The notes under the pieces were generated by a model. The model saw only the letters and a program-made list of their open reading frames with translations, was not told the origin of the DNA and ran no database searches. Position numbers and translations under genes: made by a program. A stretch of DNA of 64,000 bases from Phycisphaerales bacterium (lineage in GTDB: Bacteria > Planctomycetota > Phycisphaerae > Phycisphaerales > UBA1924), in the NCBI GenBank assembly GCA_017642965.1, contig JAEPOJ010000011.1, positions 35,762-99,761 of the forward strand. The letters run 5' to 3'. Positions within the stretch are counted from its first letter, which is position 1; every line of letters begins with the position of its first letter. Of the stretch, positions 39,355 through 48,072 are shown piece by piece.

Positions 39355-40170
39355 ATGAGTATTCTCCAATCACGAAACCCCGCGATGCGGGTTCTTGAAA
39401 ACGAAGACGTCCTGACGGTCGAACGCCAGAGCGTGATGACGCTCGGCGGCACCGTCACCGCGACGGGTATCCTGCTGTCGATCGTCGCCGTCGTTGGCGT
39501 GCTCGTCTGGCAGGCGATCAACAGTGCCGCAGTGATCTCCCCGACCGGTGGGATCTCGATGCCCGCATGGGCGTGGCCCGCCCTGATCGGTTCGATGGTC
39601 GCCGGGCTCGTCATCTCGCTGATCATCGCGTTCAAGCCCAAGTCCGCGCCATTCCTCGCGCCCGTGCACGCGGTTCTTGAGGGCGTGTTTGTTGGTGCAG
39701 CGACCTTTGTGATCCCGATGCAGTTCGTGCCGATGCAGGCGGACGGCACCAACCCGAGCGCGATGCTTGCGCTGCAGGCGGCGGGTGCGACGCTCGCCAT
39801 CGCCGGCGCGATGCTCGCCGGCTACGCCAGCGGCATCCTCCGCGTTGGCCCGCTGGTCCAGAAGATCATGGTGACCATGCTCTTTGGTCTCCTCGGCTAC
39901 ACCGCGCTGCTCTGGATCCTCTCCTTCTTCGGTGTTGGGATCTGGAACGGCTACGCGGACACCGGCATGATGGGCATCGGGTTCACCGTGCTCTGCGCCG
40001 GGCTCGCCAGCTTGTTCCTGCTGCTCGACTTCCAGTACATCGAGGCGGGCGTGCAGCAGCGCGCACCCAAGTACATGGAGTGGGTCGGCGCGTGGGGCCT
40101 GATGGTCACCCTCGTGTGGCTCTACATCGAGCTGCTCCGCCTGCTCGCCAAGCTGCGTGCGAACGAGTAA
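39355..40170 (+). CDS. Bax inhibitor-1/YccA family membrane protein
   Basis: A 271-residue protein with seven hydrophobic helices after a ~27-residue cytosolic N-terminus (NPAMRVLENE). GGAGG lies nine bases before ATG. The order and spacing of helices and the final acidic-rich region match the bacterial YccA-like branch of the Bax inhibitor-1 family, pH-sensitive calcium leak channels or FtsH modulators in characterised members. The role here is inferred. It ends with a strong terminator. Probably monocistronic. Confidence 0.85.
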   Translation: MSILQSRNPAMRVLENEDVLTVERQSVMTLGGTVTATGILLSIVAVVGVLVWQAINSAAVISPTGGISMPAWAWPALIGSMVAGLVISLIIAFKPKSAPFLAPVHAVLEGVFVGAATFVIPMQFVPMQADGTNPSAMLALQAAGATLAIAGAMLAGYASGILRVGPLVQKIMVTMLFGLLGYTALLWILSFFGVGIWNGYADTGMMGIGFTVLCAGLASLFLLLDFQYIEAGVQQRAPKYMEWVGAWGLMVTLVWLYIELLRLLAKLRANE

Positions 40171-40201
40171 GCGACACCCAACATTCAGAAATCCAAAGAA
40201 C

Positions 40202-40226
40202 CCCACGGAAACCCCGTGGGTTTTTT
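40202..40226 (+). terminator. Intrinsic terminator of the Bax-inhibitor gene
   Basis: Seven-pair stem CCCACGG / CCGTGGG, extended by flanking A-T pairs, followed by six Ts. Confidence 0.93.
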
Positions 40227-40265
40227 CGTTTATCATCGGATGAGCTCAGACGAAAGGAACGGACG

Positions 40266-40547
40266 ATGGGTGGATGCCTGCTGGTGCTCGGAACCCTGCT
40301 GATGCCGCGCGTGCTGCTGTTCGTGTACTGGATCACGGGCATGTTCGCCAAGGCCGACCCGTGGAACGGGTTCCTGATCCCGCTGCTGGGGTTCTTCTTC
40401 CTCCCCGCGACGACGTTTACCTACGGCATCTGCCACGTCTACAACGACGGCGAGTTCAGCATCCTGTGGATCGCGGGGATGGTGTTTGCGGTGCTCTACG
40501 ACCTCGGCGCCCACGGCAACGCGGGGGCGGCGAAGCGGTCGCGGTGA
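40266..40547 (+). CDS. Small membrane protein
   Basis: A 93-residue protein from ATG 40266 with AGGA about ten bases upstream. Three hydrophobic segments (about 3-24, 34-54, 64-82), with a short basic tail AKRSR. A TFTYGICHVYND segment lies between helices 2 and 3. No family was recognised, though small three-helix proteins of this kind are often labelled as membrane proteins of unknown function. It lies between the Bax-inhibitor terminator and repeat element C, so it is a separate unit. Confidence 0.7.
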   Translation: MGGCLLVLGTLLMPRVLLFVYWITGMFAKADPWNGFLIPLLGFFFLPATTFTYGICHVYNDGEFSILWIAGMVFAVLYDLGAHGNAGAAKRSR

Positions 40548-40565
40548 ATGCCCGGTGTCCATTGG

Positions 40566-40659
40566 AGGGTGCCACTACTCGCGTCGTAGACGCGCAGTAG
40601 TGTCTTCCGCAGTTCGAGAGAGCACTACTGCGCCGCTGCGCGTCGAGTAGTGGCACCCT
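40566..40659. repeat. Palindromic REP/BIME-like element C
   Basis: Outer arms AGGGTGCCACTACTCG (40566-40581) and CGAGTAGTGGCACCCT (40644-40659) are perfect complements and share their ends with element B. Left half: CACTACTCGCGTC-gta-GACGCGCAGTAGTG, a near-perfect hairpin; the right half is similar. It occupies the gap between two convergent genes and could stop both transcripts. Confidence 0.87.
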
Positions 40660-40671
40660 GCTATGAAGAGG

Positions 40672-41775
40672 TCAGCGACTAAACAGGAAGTGGCACACGT
40701 CCGCGTCGCGCATGACGTACTCCTTGCCCTCGACGCGCATCTTGCCGGCTTCCTTGATGGCCTTCTCGCTCTCGAACTCCATCAGGTCGTCCACCGAGTA
40801 GCACTCGACGCGGATGAAGCCCTTCTCGAAGTCGGTGTGGATCACGCCGGCCGCCTGCGGGGCCTTGCAGCCCTGGGGGATGGTCCAGGCGCGGACCTCC
40901 TTCTCGCCCGCGGTGTAGTAGGACTGGTAGCCCAGCAGTTTGTACGCGGCTCGCGCGAGCTTGGCCAGCGCGGGCTCGTCCATGCCCATGTCCTTGAGCA
41001 TCTCGGCCTTGTCCTCCTCGTCGAGCTCGGAGAGCTCGGACTCGATGCGGGCGCAGACGGGGACCATCTCGGAGCCGTGGGACTCGGCGTACTCCTTGAC
41101 CTTCTGCGCCAGCGGGCCCTCGCCGTTGGGATCATCATCAGAGACGTTGGCAATGTAGAGGATGGGCTTGGTCGTGATCAGCCCCAGCATCCTGCGGGCG
41201 CGGATGTGCTCGGGGTCGCTCAGCTCCACGGAGCGGGCGGGCTTGCCCTCCTCGAGGACGGGCATGATCTTCTCGATCACGGCCACGCGTGCGATGGCGT
41301 CGCGGTCGCCGCCGCGGGTGTTGCGCTGGGCCTTGGGGAGTGCGTTCTCGCAGGTCTGCAGGTCCGCGAGGATCAGCTCAAGCTCGATGGTCTCGATGTC
41401 GCGGAGCGGATCGACGGAGCCGTCGACGTGGGTGATGTCCTCGCCGCCGGGTGCCTTCTCGAAGCAGCGGACGACCTGGATGATCGCGTCGACGTCCTTG
41501 ATGTGCCCGAGGAAGGCGTTGCCCTTGCCCTCACCCTTGGAAGCGCCGCGCACGAGCCCGGCGATGTCCACCAGCTCCAGCGCGGCCGGGATGACCTTCT
41601 GGGTCTTGATGTAGCCCTGGATGATCTCGAGGCGAGGGTCGGGGATCGGCACAACGCCCACGTTGGGGTCGATGGTCGCGAACGGGTAGTTCGCGGCCAG
41701 CGCGCCCGCGTTGGTCAGCGCGTTGAAGAGGGTGGACTTGCCGACGTTGGGGAGACCGACGATGCCTGCCTTCAT
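40672..41775 (-). CDS. ychF: Ribosome-binding ATPase YchF/OLA1
   Basis: A 367-residue Obg-family P-loop protein that binds ribosomes and prefers ATP over GTP in characterised members. Walker [13 protein letters not shown] is at residues 7-18, with [26 protein letters not shown] (G3) and a NVSDDD region where most GTPases have NKxD, as expected for YchF. The TGS domain occupies the C-terminal ~85 residues and ends in [14 protein letters not shown]. Length and order are typical. Confidence 0.97.
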   Translation of the reverse strand: MKAGIVGLPNVGKSTLFNALTNAGALAANYPFATIDPNVGVVPIPDPRLEIIQGYIKTQKVIPAALELVDIAGLVRGASKGEGKGNAFLGHIKDVDAIIQVVRCFEKAPGGEDITHVDGSVDPLRDIETIELELILADLQTCENALPKAQRNTRGGDRDAIARVAVIEKIMPVLEEGKPARSVELSDPEHIRARRMLGLITTKPILYIANVSDDDPNGEGPLAQKVKEYAESHGSEMVPVCARIESELSELDEEDKAEMLKDMGMDEPALAKLARAAYKLLGYQSYYTAGEKEVRAWTIPQGCKAPQAAGVIHTDFEKGFIRVECYSVDDLMEFESEKAIKEAGKMRVEGKEYVMRDADVCHFLFSR

Positions 41776-41824
41776 GGGAAAATCTCCAGATCTCGCGGGG
41801 TTCGCGGAGGGGTGGAGATTGTAG

Positions 41825-42265
41825 TCAGGCAGTCGCGATCAGCACGCAGGCCAGCACACTCCGGGCGCTCCACAGCACGGTCCGCAGCCAGTTGGTCGCG
41901 ACCAGGCGGCGATGGGCACGCTCGGCGAAGCCCTGGGTCAGCCCCTTGTGCGCGGGGACCTGCAGCGCCGCGGTGGAAACCCAGAGCAGGACCACGAGCA
42001 CCAGCCCGGAAATCGTGATCGGGTAGGACGCCAGCCCGAGCATCGGGATCAGCAGGGCGGCACTGCCCAGCTCGGTGAGCATCAGGGGAGCGACGACCCA
42101 TGTTGTGCGGCTCATGTGCGCGTGCTGATACAGCGAGTAGCCCTCCGCGCCGACACGGGCCATGAGCGGGTAGTGAACGACCTGGACAAACCAGATGAGC
42201 CCGGTCATCGCGCAGGTGCTTGCGGCGTGGACGAGCAGGATCGTGATGAGGATCGATTCGTTCAT
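41825..42265 (-). CDS. Membrane protein of unknown function
   Basis: A 146-residue protein with four hydrophobic helices. It starts at ATG 42265, which overlaps the stop of the upstream gene (ATGA), so translation is coupled. [16 protein letters not shown] segment follows helix 1, and a basic [18 protein letters not shown] stretch precedes the last helix. This looks like a small conserved membrane family seen in various bacteria without a known role. Its pairing with the fusion protein at 42262-43230 hints at a joint envelope or redox function. Confidence 0.75.
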   Translation of the reverse strand: MNESILITILLVHAASTCAMTGLIWFVQVVHYPLMARVGAEGYSLYQHAHMSRTTWVVAPLMLTELGSAALLIPMLGLASYPITISGLVLVVLLWVSTAALQVPAHKGLTQGFAERAHRRLVATNWLRTVLWSARSVLACVLIATA

Positions 42266-43230
42266 GACGGGGTTGGGATCTCGCACTCGCCGGACATGCA
42301 GGCGTACTCGGGGCGATCACCCGCCGTGGCGTGCTTAAAGCTCTGGAGGATCCTGCCCTTGTGGACGATGAACACGCCGGGCATCTGGAATCCGTCGCCC
42401 TGGAGCGTGCCCACGGCGTTGCCCCTGAACAGCGCACGCAGCCCGTGGAACCACACCCGCGGCCCGAACAGCTGCCAGAGCGAACCACGCTTGAGCTCGA
42501 AGGCGCGGTAGAGATCCTGATCCGGGTCTGAGATGCGGGAAAGACCGGCGAGGTTGTACTTCGCGAACTGCTTCTGGGCCGCATCGTCGTCGCTCATGTG
42601 CACGAGCACGGGCCTGACCCCACCCGACTCGATCTGCTCGCGCTGGGCTTTGAGGTCCTGCAGGGTTTCCATGCAGAACGTACACCCGAGGTGGCGGAGG
42701 AAGACGAGCATGACGGGGGACTCATCGGTGCGTTCCGCGAGGGTGGTCCCGTGCTGATCGCGGTGTGCCTGGAGCGCGTCTTGGAAGCTCATTGTTGGGT
42801 CTCCGGTGTGGTCGCCGCCCTGATGATGCTTTGCGGCCAGCACCAGCAGCATGGTGAACGGCACCCACCAGACCAGATCGTTGGGGATGATCGTCCAGAT
42901 GAACTCGACGGGCAGTTGGCTGGTGATTAGGGCCGCGTACACAAAGCCGATGGGGCCGAAGACCTTGCCGAGGAGCCCGACAAGCACGATCGGCCAGTGC
43001 GTGAGGGGGTCGCGGGCCGCGACGAGGTAGCCGATGCCGTAGACGCCGACGATCATGCCGACGCACTGCCAGATCGCGGGGTAGGTGGGCTGGGGGAGGC
43101 CCGCGAGCGAGAACATGGACATCGGAAACAGGACCACCCACCCGCCCCAGAGCAGGTTGTACACCCCGGCAAGGATCAGCGTGCGTCTGAGCCAGACGGG
43201 GACGGGTTGGTCGGCGGGGGTGGATCGCAT
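42262..43230 (-). CDS. Four-helix membrane domain fused to SelL/AhpC-like redox domain
   Basis: A 322-residue fusion from ATG 43230. Residues 1-140 hold four membrane helices (AGVYNLLWGGWVVLF, IVGVYGIGYLVAARDP). From about 150 on it is a thioredoxin-fold peroxiredoxin-like domain of the SelL/AhpC-TSA antioxidant type: FLRHLGCTFCMETL gives a CXXC, followed by VLVHMSDDDA, RISDPDQDLYRAF, LFGPRVWFHG and GDGFQMPGVFIVHKG. The redox domain is usually a free soluble protein; here it is tethered to the membrane, probably on the cytosolic side. Peroxide or disulfide chemistry is inferred. It is coupled to the next gene by ATGA overlap. Confidence 0.8.
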   Translation of the reverse strand: MRSTPADQPVPVWLRRTLILAGVYNLLWGGWVVLFPMSMFSLAGLPQPTYPAIWQCVGMIVGVYGIGYLVAARDPLTHWPIVLVGLLGKVFGPIGFVYAALITSQLPVEFIWTIIPNDLVWWVPFTMLLVLAAKHHQGGDHTGDPTMSFQDALQAHRDQHGTTLAERTDESPVMLVFLRHLGCTFCMETLQDLKAQREQIESGGVRPVLVHMSDDDAAQKQFAKYNLAGLSRISDPDQDLYRAFELKRGSLWQLFGPRVWFHGLRALFRGNAVGTLQGDGFQMPGVFIVHKGRILQSFKHATAGDRPEYACMSGECEIPTPS

Positions 43231-43326
43231 GGGCCGGTGGGTTCGAAGCAGGCTGGCCAACAGATTCAGGGTGAGGCCTGGAGATGCTTCTCATCATCGG
43301 CTTATCGGAGTACACTTGTTTCGGTT

Positions 43327-43400
43327 GCCCTCGTAGCTCAGTTGGATAGAGCAGCGCTTTCCTAAAGCGCAGGTCGCAGGTTCGATCCCTGCCGGGGGTG
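43327..43400 (+). tRNA. tRNA-Arg (anticodon CCT)
   Basis: A complete cloverleaf of 74 bases: acceptor GCCCTCG pairs with CGGGGGT (one G-T at the end and one internal G-T), D stem GCTC/GAGC, anticodon stem GCGCT/AGCGC with loop TTCCTAA (anticodon CCT at 43361-43363), T stem GCAGG/CCTGC with TTCGATC. Discriminator G; no CCA is encoded. Reads AGG codons. Confidence 0.97.
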
Positions 43401-43451
43401 CTTTCTTTGATTCCGCTCGATTCTCGGGGTTGATCCGTCGAGGGTTTGGGT

Positions 43452-44111
43452 ATGACACCCACGATTCCCGATTGGATCCGCGATTTCCGATGCCCCAATG
43501 GGCGATTCCGCAACATTTACGAATATGCCCCCGATGAGACCCGCCTGTATGGCACTGAATCGCTGTTTGGCGATTGGGACGGGGAACTGCTGCTCCTGGC
43601 ACAGGATTTCTGCTGCACGGACGACATCGAGCAACGGATGGAAGAGGGGCGAGGCCGGGTCTATGCCCACAGCCCGGCGATGATCACCAACCGGAGCCTG
43701 GAGGTGTATACCGATGGCTTTGACTGCGGCATCCTGTATGGCTCGGCGCTGGCGGGCATGCTCAGGGTGGGCGATTCCAACTCGGGCTTGCCGGGCTGGA
43801 CGCATATGAGCGATCATCTGTGTGAGGTGCTGCGGTTCACGCTGGATCACATGCCCAATGTCAGCGCGATCGCCTGTCTCGGCTCGGTCGCGTGGGATCT
43901 CTGCCACAGGGCGTTCGGGGCCGAATGCAACCCGCTCTCCAATGCGCTGTGCTACCACTGCCCTTCGAATCTCGACGGCATGCGGGTGTACGCCATGCCG
44001 CACCCTTCGCGCACGAGCGCGGTGCTCGGGAGCAAGGAGCAGGTCCAGGAGCGCTGGGATTGGCTCCGCACCGATCTGCTCGGCACCACGCACACGCACG
44101 CCGCGGCATGA
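43452..44111 (+). CDS. Uracil-DNA glycosylase-superfamily-like protein
   Basis: A 219-residue protein from ATG 43452. LLLLAQDF near residue 48 sits where UDG motif I (GQDPYH or similar) is expected, SVAWDL near 142 is in the middle strand, and MPHPSRTSAV near 185 matches the HPS motif II. The catalytic Asp or Asn of motif I reads as Asp in AQDF. This arrangement suggests a distant UDG-family DNA repair enzyme, but the low similarity leaves room for another function. It begins about 50 bases after the tRNA and is followed by murQ. Confidence 0.6.
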   Translation: MTPTIPDWIRDFRCPNGRFRNIYEYAPDETRLYGTESLFGDWDGELLLLAQDFCCTDDIEQRMEEGRGRVYAHSPAMITNRSLEVYTDGFDCGILYGSALAGMLRVGDSNSGLPGWTHMSDHLCEVLRFTLDHMPNVSAIACLGSVAWDLCHRAFGAECNPLSNALCYHCPSNLDGMRVYAMPHPSRTSAVLGSKEQVQERWDWLRTDLLGTTHTHAAA

Positions 44112-44130
44112 TGTCCGCTAGGATGATCGC

Positions 44131-45057
44131 GTGTCTGCGCACGCGAACAACCCGACTCCGCCGGACCGTGGGCACCTGCTCACCGAACAGCCCAACGAGC
44201 GATCAACGAACCTCGACGCGATGAGCACCCGGGCTTGCCTGGAGCTCATCAACGACGAGGACGCGACGATCGCCCGGTCGGTGCGGGACCAGATCGAGCA
44301 CATCGCAACGTTTACGGACGGCGTGATCGAATCGCTGCGCTCGGGTGGGCGTTTGGTCTATCTCGGGGCGGGGACGAGCGGGCGCCTGGGGGTGCTGGAT
44401 GCCTCGGAGTGCCCCCCCACTTTTCAGAGCGCCCCGGAACAGGTGATCGGGATCATCGCGGGTGGCGACCGGGCGCTGCGGGTGTCGTCGGAGCACCGCG
44501 AGGACGAATGGGACGGGGCGCACGAGCAGTTCGACGGGCTGAATATCGGCGCGAATGACTCGGTCTTCGGGATTGCCGCGGGCGGGACCACGCCCTTTGT
44601 TCTTGGCGGCGTGGAGCACGCGAAATCCAGGGGTGCTCGCACGGGGCTGCTCACCTGCACCCCGGTTGAGCGGGCGCCGTGGTGCGATGTGCTCATCGCG
44701 GTGCGGACCGGCCCCGAAGTCCTGACCGGGTCTACCCGAATGAAGGCGGGGACGGCCACGAAGATGGTGCTCAACATGATCTCAACCGGGGCGATGGTCG
44801 GGCTCGGGAAGTGCTATTCCAACATGATGGTCGATGTCCGCGCTACGAACGACAAGCTGCGGGACCGCGCGGCGCGGATCATCATGCGGACGTGCGGCAT
44901 CGAGCGCGATGCGTCGTTTGATCTGCTCGATCGGGCCGCAAACTCGGTCAAGCACGCGATCGTGATGCATCATCAGGCGTGCTCGCGTGAGGTCGCGGAC
45001 AGGCTGATCCGGGACGCGTCCGGCCACCTGTCCCGCGTTATCGGGGAGCACGCATGA
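44131..45057 (+). CDS. murQ: N-acetylmuramic acid 6-phosphate etherase
   Basis: Removes D-lactate from MurNAc-6-phosphate to give GlcNAc-6-phosphate in peptidoglycan recycling. The 308-residue protein has a GTG start with AGGA nine bases before. SIS-domain markers are VYLGAGTSGRLGVLDASE and GPEVLTGSTRMKAGTATK, with the catalytic Glu in DASE. The C-terminal helical part (ANSVKHAIVMHHQACSREVA) is typical. The next gene, nagZ, begins inside its last codons (ATGA overlap), so the two are translated together. Confidence 0.95.
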   Translation: MSAHANNPTPPDRGHLLTEQPNERSTNLDAMSTRACLELINDEDATIARSVRDQIEHIATFTDGVIESLRSGGRLVYLGAGTSGRLGVLDASECPPTFQSAPEQVIGIIAGGDRALRVSSEHREDEWDGAHEQFDGLNIGANDSVFGIAAGGTTPFVLGGVEHAKSRGARTGLLTCTPVERAPWCDVLIAVRTGPEVLTGSTRMKAGTATKMVLNMISTGAMVGLGKCYSNMMVDVRATNDKLRDRAARIIMRTCGIERDASFDLLDRAANSVKHAIVMHHQACSREVADRLIRDASGHLSRVIGEHA

Positions 45058-46106
45058 GTCTGCCAGAGCTCATCGGGTCATCGCTGATCCTCGGGATCCG
45101 TGGGTGCACGATGAACGAAGAGACCACGCGCGAAGATGTCGAGACGCTCCGCGCGGTGCACTGCAAGGGGGTCATCCTCTTTGATCACGATATCGCGGGC
45201 AACCATCACCGCAATGTCATCAGCCCTGAGCAGCTTGTGCGGTTCATCGCGGATCTGCGTCACGAGCTCGGCGAGGACCTGATCGTCGCGATCGATCAGG
45301 AGGGCGGGCATGTCGACCGCTTGCGTGCGTCGCGCGGGTTCATGCGCACGGTTTCTGCGGCAGAGCTCGCGACCTGGACGCCCGGAGACCTGCACGAGTA
45401 CGCCTCTCGGCAGGCCCGCCAGCTCAGGGCCCTTGGCATCGATCTGAACCTCGCGCCGTGCGTGGACCTCGCGGTCGAGCCGGATTCGCCGATCATCGCG
45501 GGCAAGGGTCGCTCGTTCGGCCCGGACCACGACTCGGTCCTCCGCTGCGCCAGCGCGTTCATCGAGGCCCACCGGGAGCAGGGCGTGGCGTGCTGCGTGA
45601 AGCATTTTCCCGGGCACGGGTCGAGCCTCATCGACACGCACAACGGGGTGTGCGATATCACCAGGACCCACACGCGCGAGGAGCTGCGGGTCTTTGAGTC
45701 GCTGATCGCGTCGCACGGCGATTCGATCGCGATCATGCCCGGGCACATGATCCACCGCGATGTGGACGAGCGCCTGCCCGCGTCGCTTTCAATGGCGCAT
45801 CTCCGGGGCGTGCTCCGCCAGAACATGGGCTTCGGGGGCGTGATCATCTCGGACTCGCTGGATATGCGCGCGATACGGGATCACTTCGGCGAGGGTGAGG
45901 GCGCGTTCCTGGCGCTGAGCGCCGGGTGCGATCTGATCATCGATGGATTCAATGCGCCGGGGTACCGCGAGCCGGGCGGCGTGCAACGCATTGTGAACGC
46001 CATCAGCGGGGCCATCGGGCAGGGGCGCTTCCCCGACGCGGAGCGTGCGCTGCTGGCTTCGCGGGCACGGGTCGATCGGCTGCTGGGGCGCGAAACGACC
46101 CGATAA
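45054..46106 (+). CDS. nagZ: Beta-N-acetylhexosaminidase, GH3
   Basis: Cleaves GlcNAc from 1,6-anhydro-muropeptides. The 350-residue single-domain GH3 barrel has IDQEGGHVDRLR, the NagZ loop KHFPGHGSSLIDTH with the unusual His/Asp acid-base pair, and the nucleophile Asp in IISDSLDMRAI. No signal peptide is seen, so it is cytoplasmic like characterised NagZ. It is coupled to murQ. MurQ and NagZ together indicate real muropeptide recycling. No AmpG, AnmK or NagA gene is present in this window. Confidence 0.95.
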   Translation: MSLPELIGSSLILGIRGCTMNEETTREDVETLRAVHCKGVILFDHDIAGNHHRNVISPEQLVRFIADLRHELGEDLIVAIDQEGGHVDRLRASRGFMRTVSAAELATWTPGDLHEYASRQARQLRALGIDLNLAPCVDLAVEPDSPIIAGKGRSFGPDHDSVLRCASAFIEAHREQGVACCVKHFPGHGSSLIDTHNGVCDITRTHTREELRVFESLIASHGDSIAIMPGHMIHRDVDERLPASLSMAHLRGVLRQNMGFGGVIISDSLDMRAIRDHFGEGEGAFLALSAGCDLIIDGFNAPGYREPGGVQRIVNAISGAIGQGRFPDAERALLASRARVDRLLGRETTR

Positions 46107-46195
46107 TGCGTGTTTCCCGCCTGTAAGGCCTCATCTCTGCACCAATCCGCCAGAATCATGGCAGCGGCCCCGTGTTTGTGGTTGTGTATCTCTGT

Positions 46196-46735
46196 ATGAA
46201 CGCCCAACCAAAGAAGATGAATCGTGCCCGTAAGGGTCGTGCGCTCGTGATGCTCGGCGTCCTCGCCCTTGGAACCGGTGCTGCGCTCGCGGGCGACCGC
46301 GATGCTGAAACGCGCTGGAAGACCACACCCGACGACCGCGCCCAGCGCGCCGCCCTGATGACCAGCTCCGGGAACTCCAGCGCGGTGCTGTTCGCGCCCG
46401 GCGTGCGCACCGTGGGCTCCTTCTACACCTACGAGCGGGACGTGGCGCCGGAGTACGATCGCCGCGATTCGCAGCTGAGCCTGAGCACCCCTGACGCGAC
46501 GGCCGGCTGGTACGCCTGGCCATCGCCCCCACGCCCGTCGCTCAACGACCGCGACTACTTCACCTCCAGCTCCAACCCGAGCACGTACGTGTTCCCCGGG
46601 ATCGACGGGTACTCCTCATACGATCGGCATCGGCGCGAGATCCGCCGGGATCGGATCCGTGAGAATCAGAAGCACATCCACATCCATACGCGTGGCAGCC
46701 GCGGCTCGGACGGGCCGCGCCGGCGTGTCCGCTGA
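46196..46735 (+). CDS. Exported protein with basic, His/Arg-rich tail
   Basis: A 179-residue protein, with ATG 46196 chosen; ATG 46217 would leave a cleaner signal peptide (MNRARKGRALVMLGVLALG, cleavage after AALA). The body is rich in Asp, Ser, Tyr and Pro with no known domain. The last ~50 residues are strongly basic (DRHRREIRRDRIREN, then HIHIHTRGSRG and RRRVR), likely disordered and able to bind nucleic acid or acidic polymers. The function is unknown. Confidence 0.6.
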   Translation: MNAQPKKMNRARKGRALVMLGVLALGTGAALAGDRDAETRWKTTPDDRAQRAALMTSSGNSSAVLFAPGVRTVGSFYTYERDVAPEYDRRDSQLSLSTPDATAGWYAWPSPPRPSLNDRDYFTSSSNPSTYVFPGIDGYSSYDRHRREIRRDRIRENQKHIHIHTRGSRGSDGPRRRVR

Positions 46736-46767
46736 CCGGGTCGGGAACCAGCACTTCAAAAAAGGAG

Positions 46768-46798
46768 GAGGCCGACCCGTCTTGAACGGATCGGCCTC
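46768..46798 (-). terminator. Intrinsic terminator of the fibro-slime gene
   Basis: Stem GAGGCCGA / TCGGCCTC plus an inner CCGT / ACGG, followed on the minus strand by CCTCCTTTTTT. Confidence 0.85.
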
Positions 46799-46829
46799 GC
46801 ACCAACACCAACATGCGCCTGCGTCATGC

Positions 46830-47759
46830 TCAGTCGTAGAGCGCCGCGGTGGGCGGGAGCTCAACGGTCCGGAGCTGCATCGTGGTCTCGATGCGGAAGT
46901 TTGACTGTGTGCGGTGGCGCTCGGCGAAGAAGAAGCTCAGCTTGTACCGCTGCCCGTCCTCGAGCCACTCGAGGCGGTCGAGCTCGATGGTCTGCGAGAC
47001 CGCGGAGTGGACACCGCCGATATCGATCACCAGGTGCCCGTCGACAAAGACCCAGACATCGTCGTCGCCCGTGAAGGTGAAGATCTGTCCGCCGTCCTCG
47101 TCGTAGACGAACTCGGTCTGGAGCTCGAAGGTAAAGTGGAAGTTCTTGTCATTGCCGGCCGAGTTGCCGAAGAGGTCACCATTGACCGGGAAGAACCCGC
47201 CGAGGTCGGAATAGGTCGGGTCCTGCTTGTCATCGAAGACGTAGACGTTCGAGCCCTGCTGACGAACGAGGGTCAGGTCGAGGGGCTTGGATACGTTCAC
47301 ACCCGGGGTATCGCGGAACCACTTGCTGAACGCGCTCGCGTCGTGGATCGCGCCGGCGCTGGAGCTGAATGAGCCAGAGGTGTCGCCCTCACGCTGAGCG
47401 ATGTAGTCCTTGGTCGAGATCATCTTGCGCCCGGACGAATCCTTCCAGTGGCCTGAGATCTTGAGCCCCGTGGAGTTGAACACGGGTTTGTCGTCATCGC
47501 CGAGGTAGTCGGAAACGATACCCATGTAGTGTCCGAAGCCGCCGGAGGGACGGAACTCGAAGTCGGTGTGGCCGCCGCTCACCGAGCGTTCCTTGAAATC
47601 ACGCACGGTGCCCGTGAGTGTGATGGATTCCGGGAGATCGTTGTAGCCCCAGAAATCCTGCGCCATCGCGGTGGTGGACCCGAGGCATGTGAGCCCGCCG
47701 GCGATCATCGCGAGGGTGAGGAGGGGTCGGGATCGGTTGGTTGTGTTCGGGGTATGCAT
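46830..47759 (-). CDS. Secreted fibro-slime domain protein
   Basis: A 309-residue exported protein from ATG 47759, with GGAGG seven bases upstream. The signal peptide ends near residue 34 (STTAMAQ). The fibro-slime (PA14-related) fold is clear near the C-terminus: FTFTGDDDVWVFVDGHLVIDIGGVHSA and LSFFFAERHRTQSNFRIETT, shown here as separate motifs within it (TGDDDVWVFVDGHL; FFFAERHRTQSNF). Known members are surface or matrix proteins in slime moulds, Fibrobacter and myxobacteria, probably sugar-binding. There is no other attached domain or sorting tail. Confidence 0.88.
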   Translation of the reverse strand: MHTPNTTNRSRPLLTLAMIAGGLTCLGSTTAMAQDFWGYNDLPESITLTGTVRDFKERSVSGGHTDFEFRPSGGFGHYMGIVSDYLGDDDKPVFNSTGLKISGHWKDSSGRKMISTKDYIAQREGDTSGSFSSSAGAIHDASAFSKWFRDTPGVNVSKPLDLTLVRQQGSNVYVFDDKQDPTYSDLGGFFPVNGDLFGNSAGNDKNFHFTFELQTEFVYDEDGGQIFTFTGDDDVWVFVDGHLVIDIGGVHSAVSQTIELDRLEWLEDGQRYKLSFFFAERHRTQSNFRIETTMQLRTVELPPTAALYD

Positions 47760-47883
47760 GTGAACCTCCAGTGATGGTGGGTGTGCGATTAGGGGAGTTG
47801 CCCGCTGGGGCACAAGGTGGGGTCTGCGCTGTTATGGGCTCATGCCATCGGCTCCTGCGGCTGCTGGCCGCGTACCCCGCTTG

Positions 47884-48072
47884 CTACTCGCTCGCCGCGA
47901 CACCCGCGGCCGGCTGTTCCTGGCCCGCCGAGGCCATCGCGGTCCCGACGGAAAAGATCATGGACAGGCTCGATGCCGCGATCGCCGCAATCAGCAGCAC
48001 CTGCATGAGGCGGCTGCCGTTGGTGAAGGAGCCCTGATCCTGGGCATCGAGATGTTGTTCAGCAGTACTCAT
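47884..48072 (-). CDS. Small single-helix membrane protein
   Basis: A 62-residue frame with GGAG about ten bases before ATG. It has a hydrophilic N-terminus (STAEQHLDAQDQGS), one helix (MQVLLIAAIAASSLSMIFSV) and an Ala/Gly-rich tail. No family was recognised. Support is limited to the ribosome site and the plausible membrane pattern; competing frames on the other strand have no recognisable features. Confidence 0.5.
   Translation of the reverse strand: MSTAEQHLDAQDQGSFTNGSRLMQVLLIAAIAASSLSMIFSVGTAMASAGQEQPAAGVAASE

Noticed and set aside
43327..43400. tRNA-Arg as an integration site
   Set aside because: No integrase, direct repeat of the tRNA 3' end or foreign gene block follows it.
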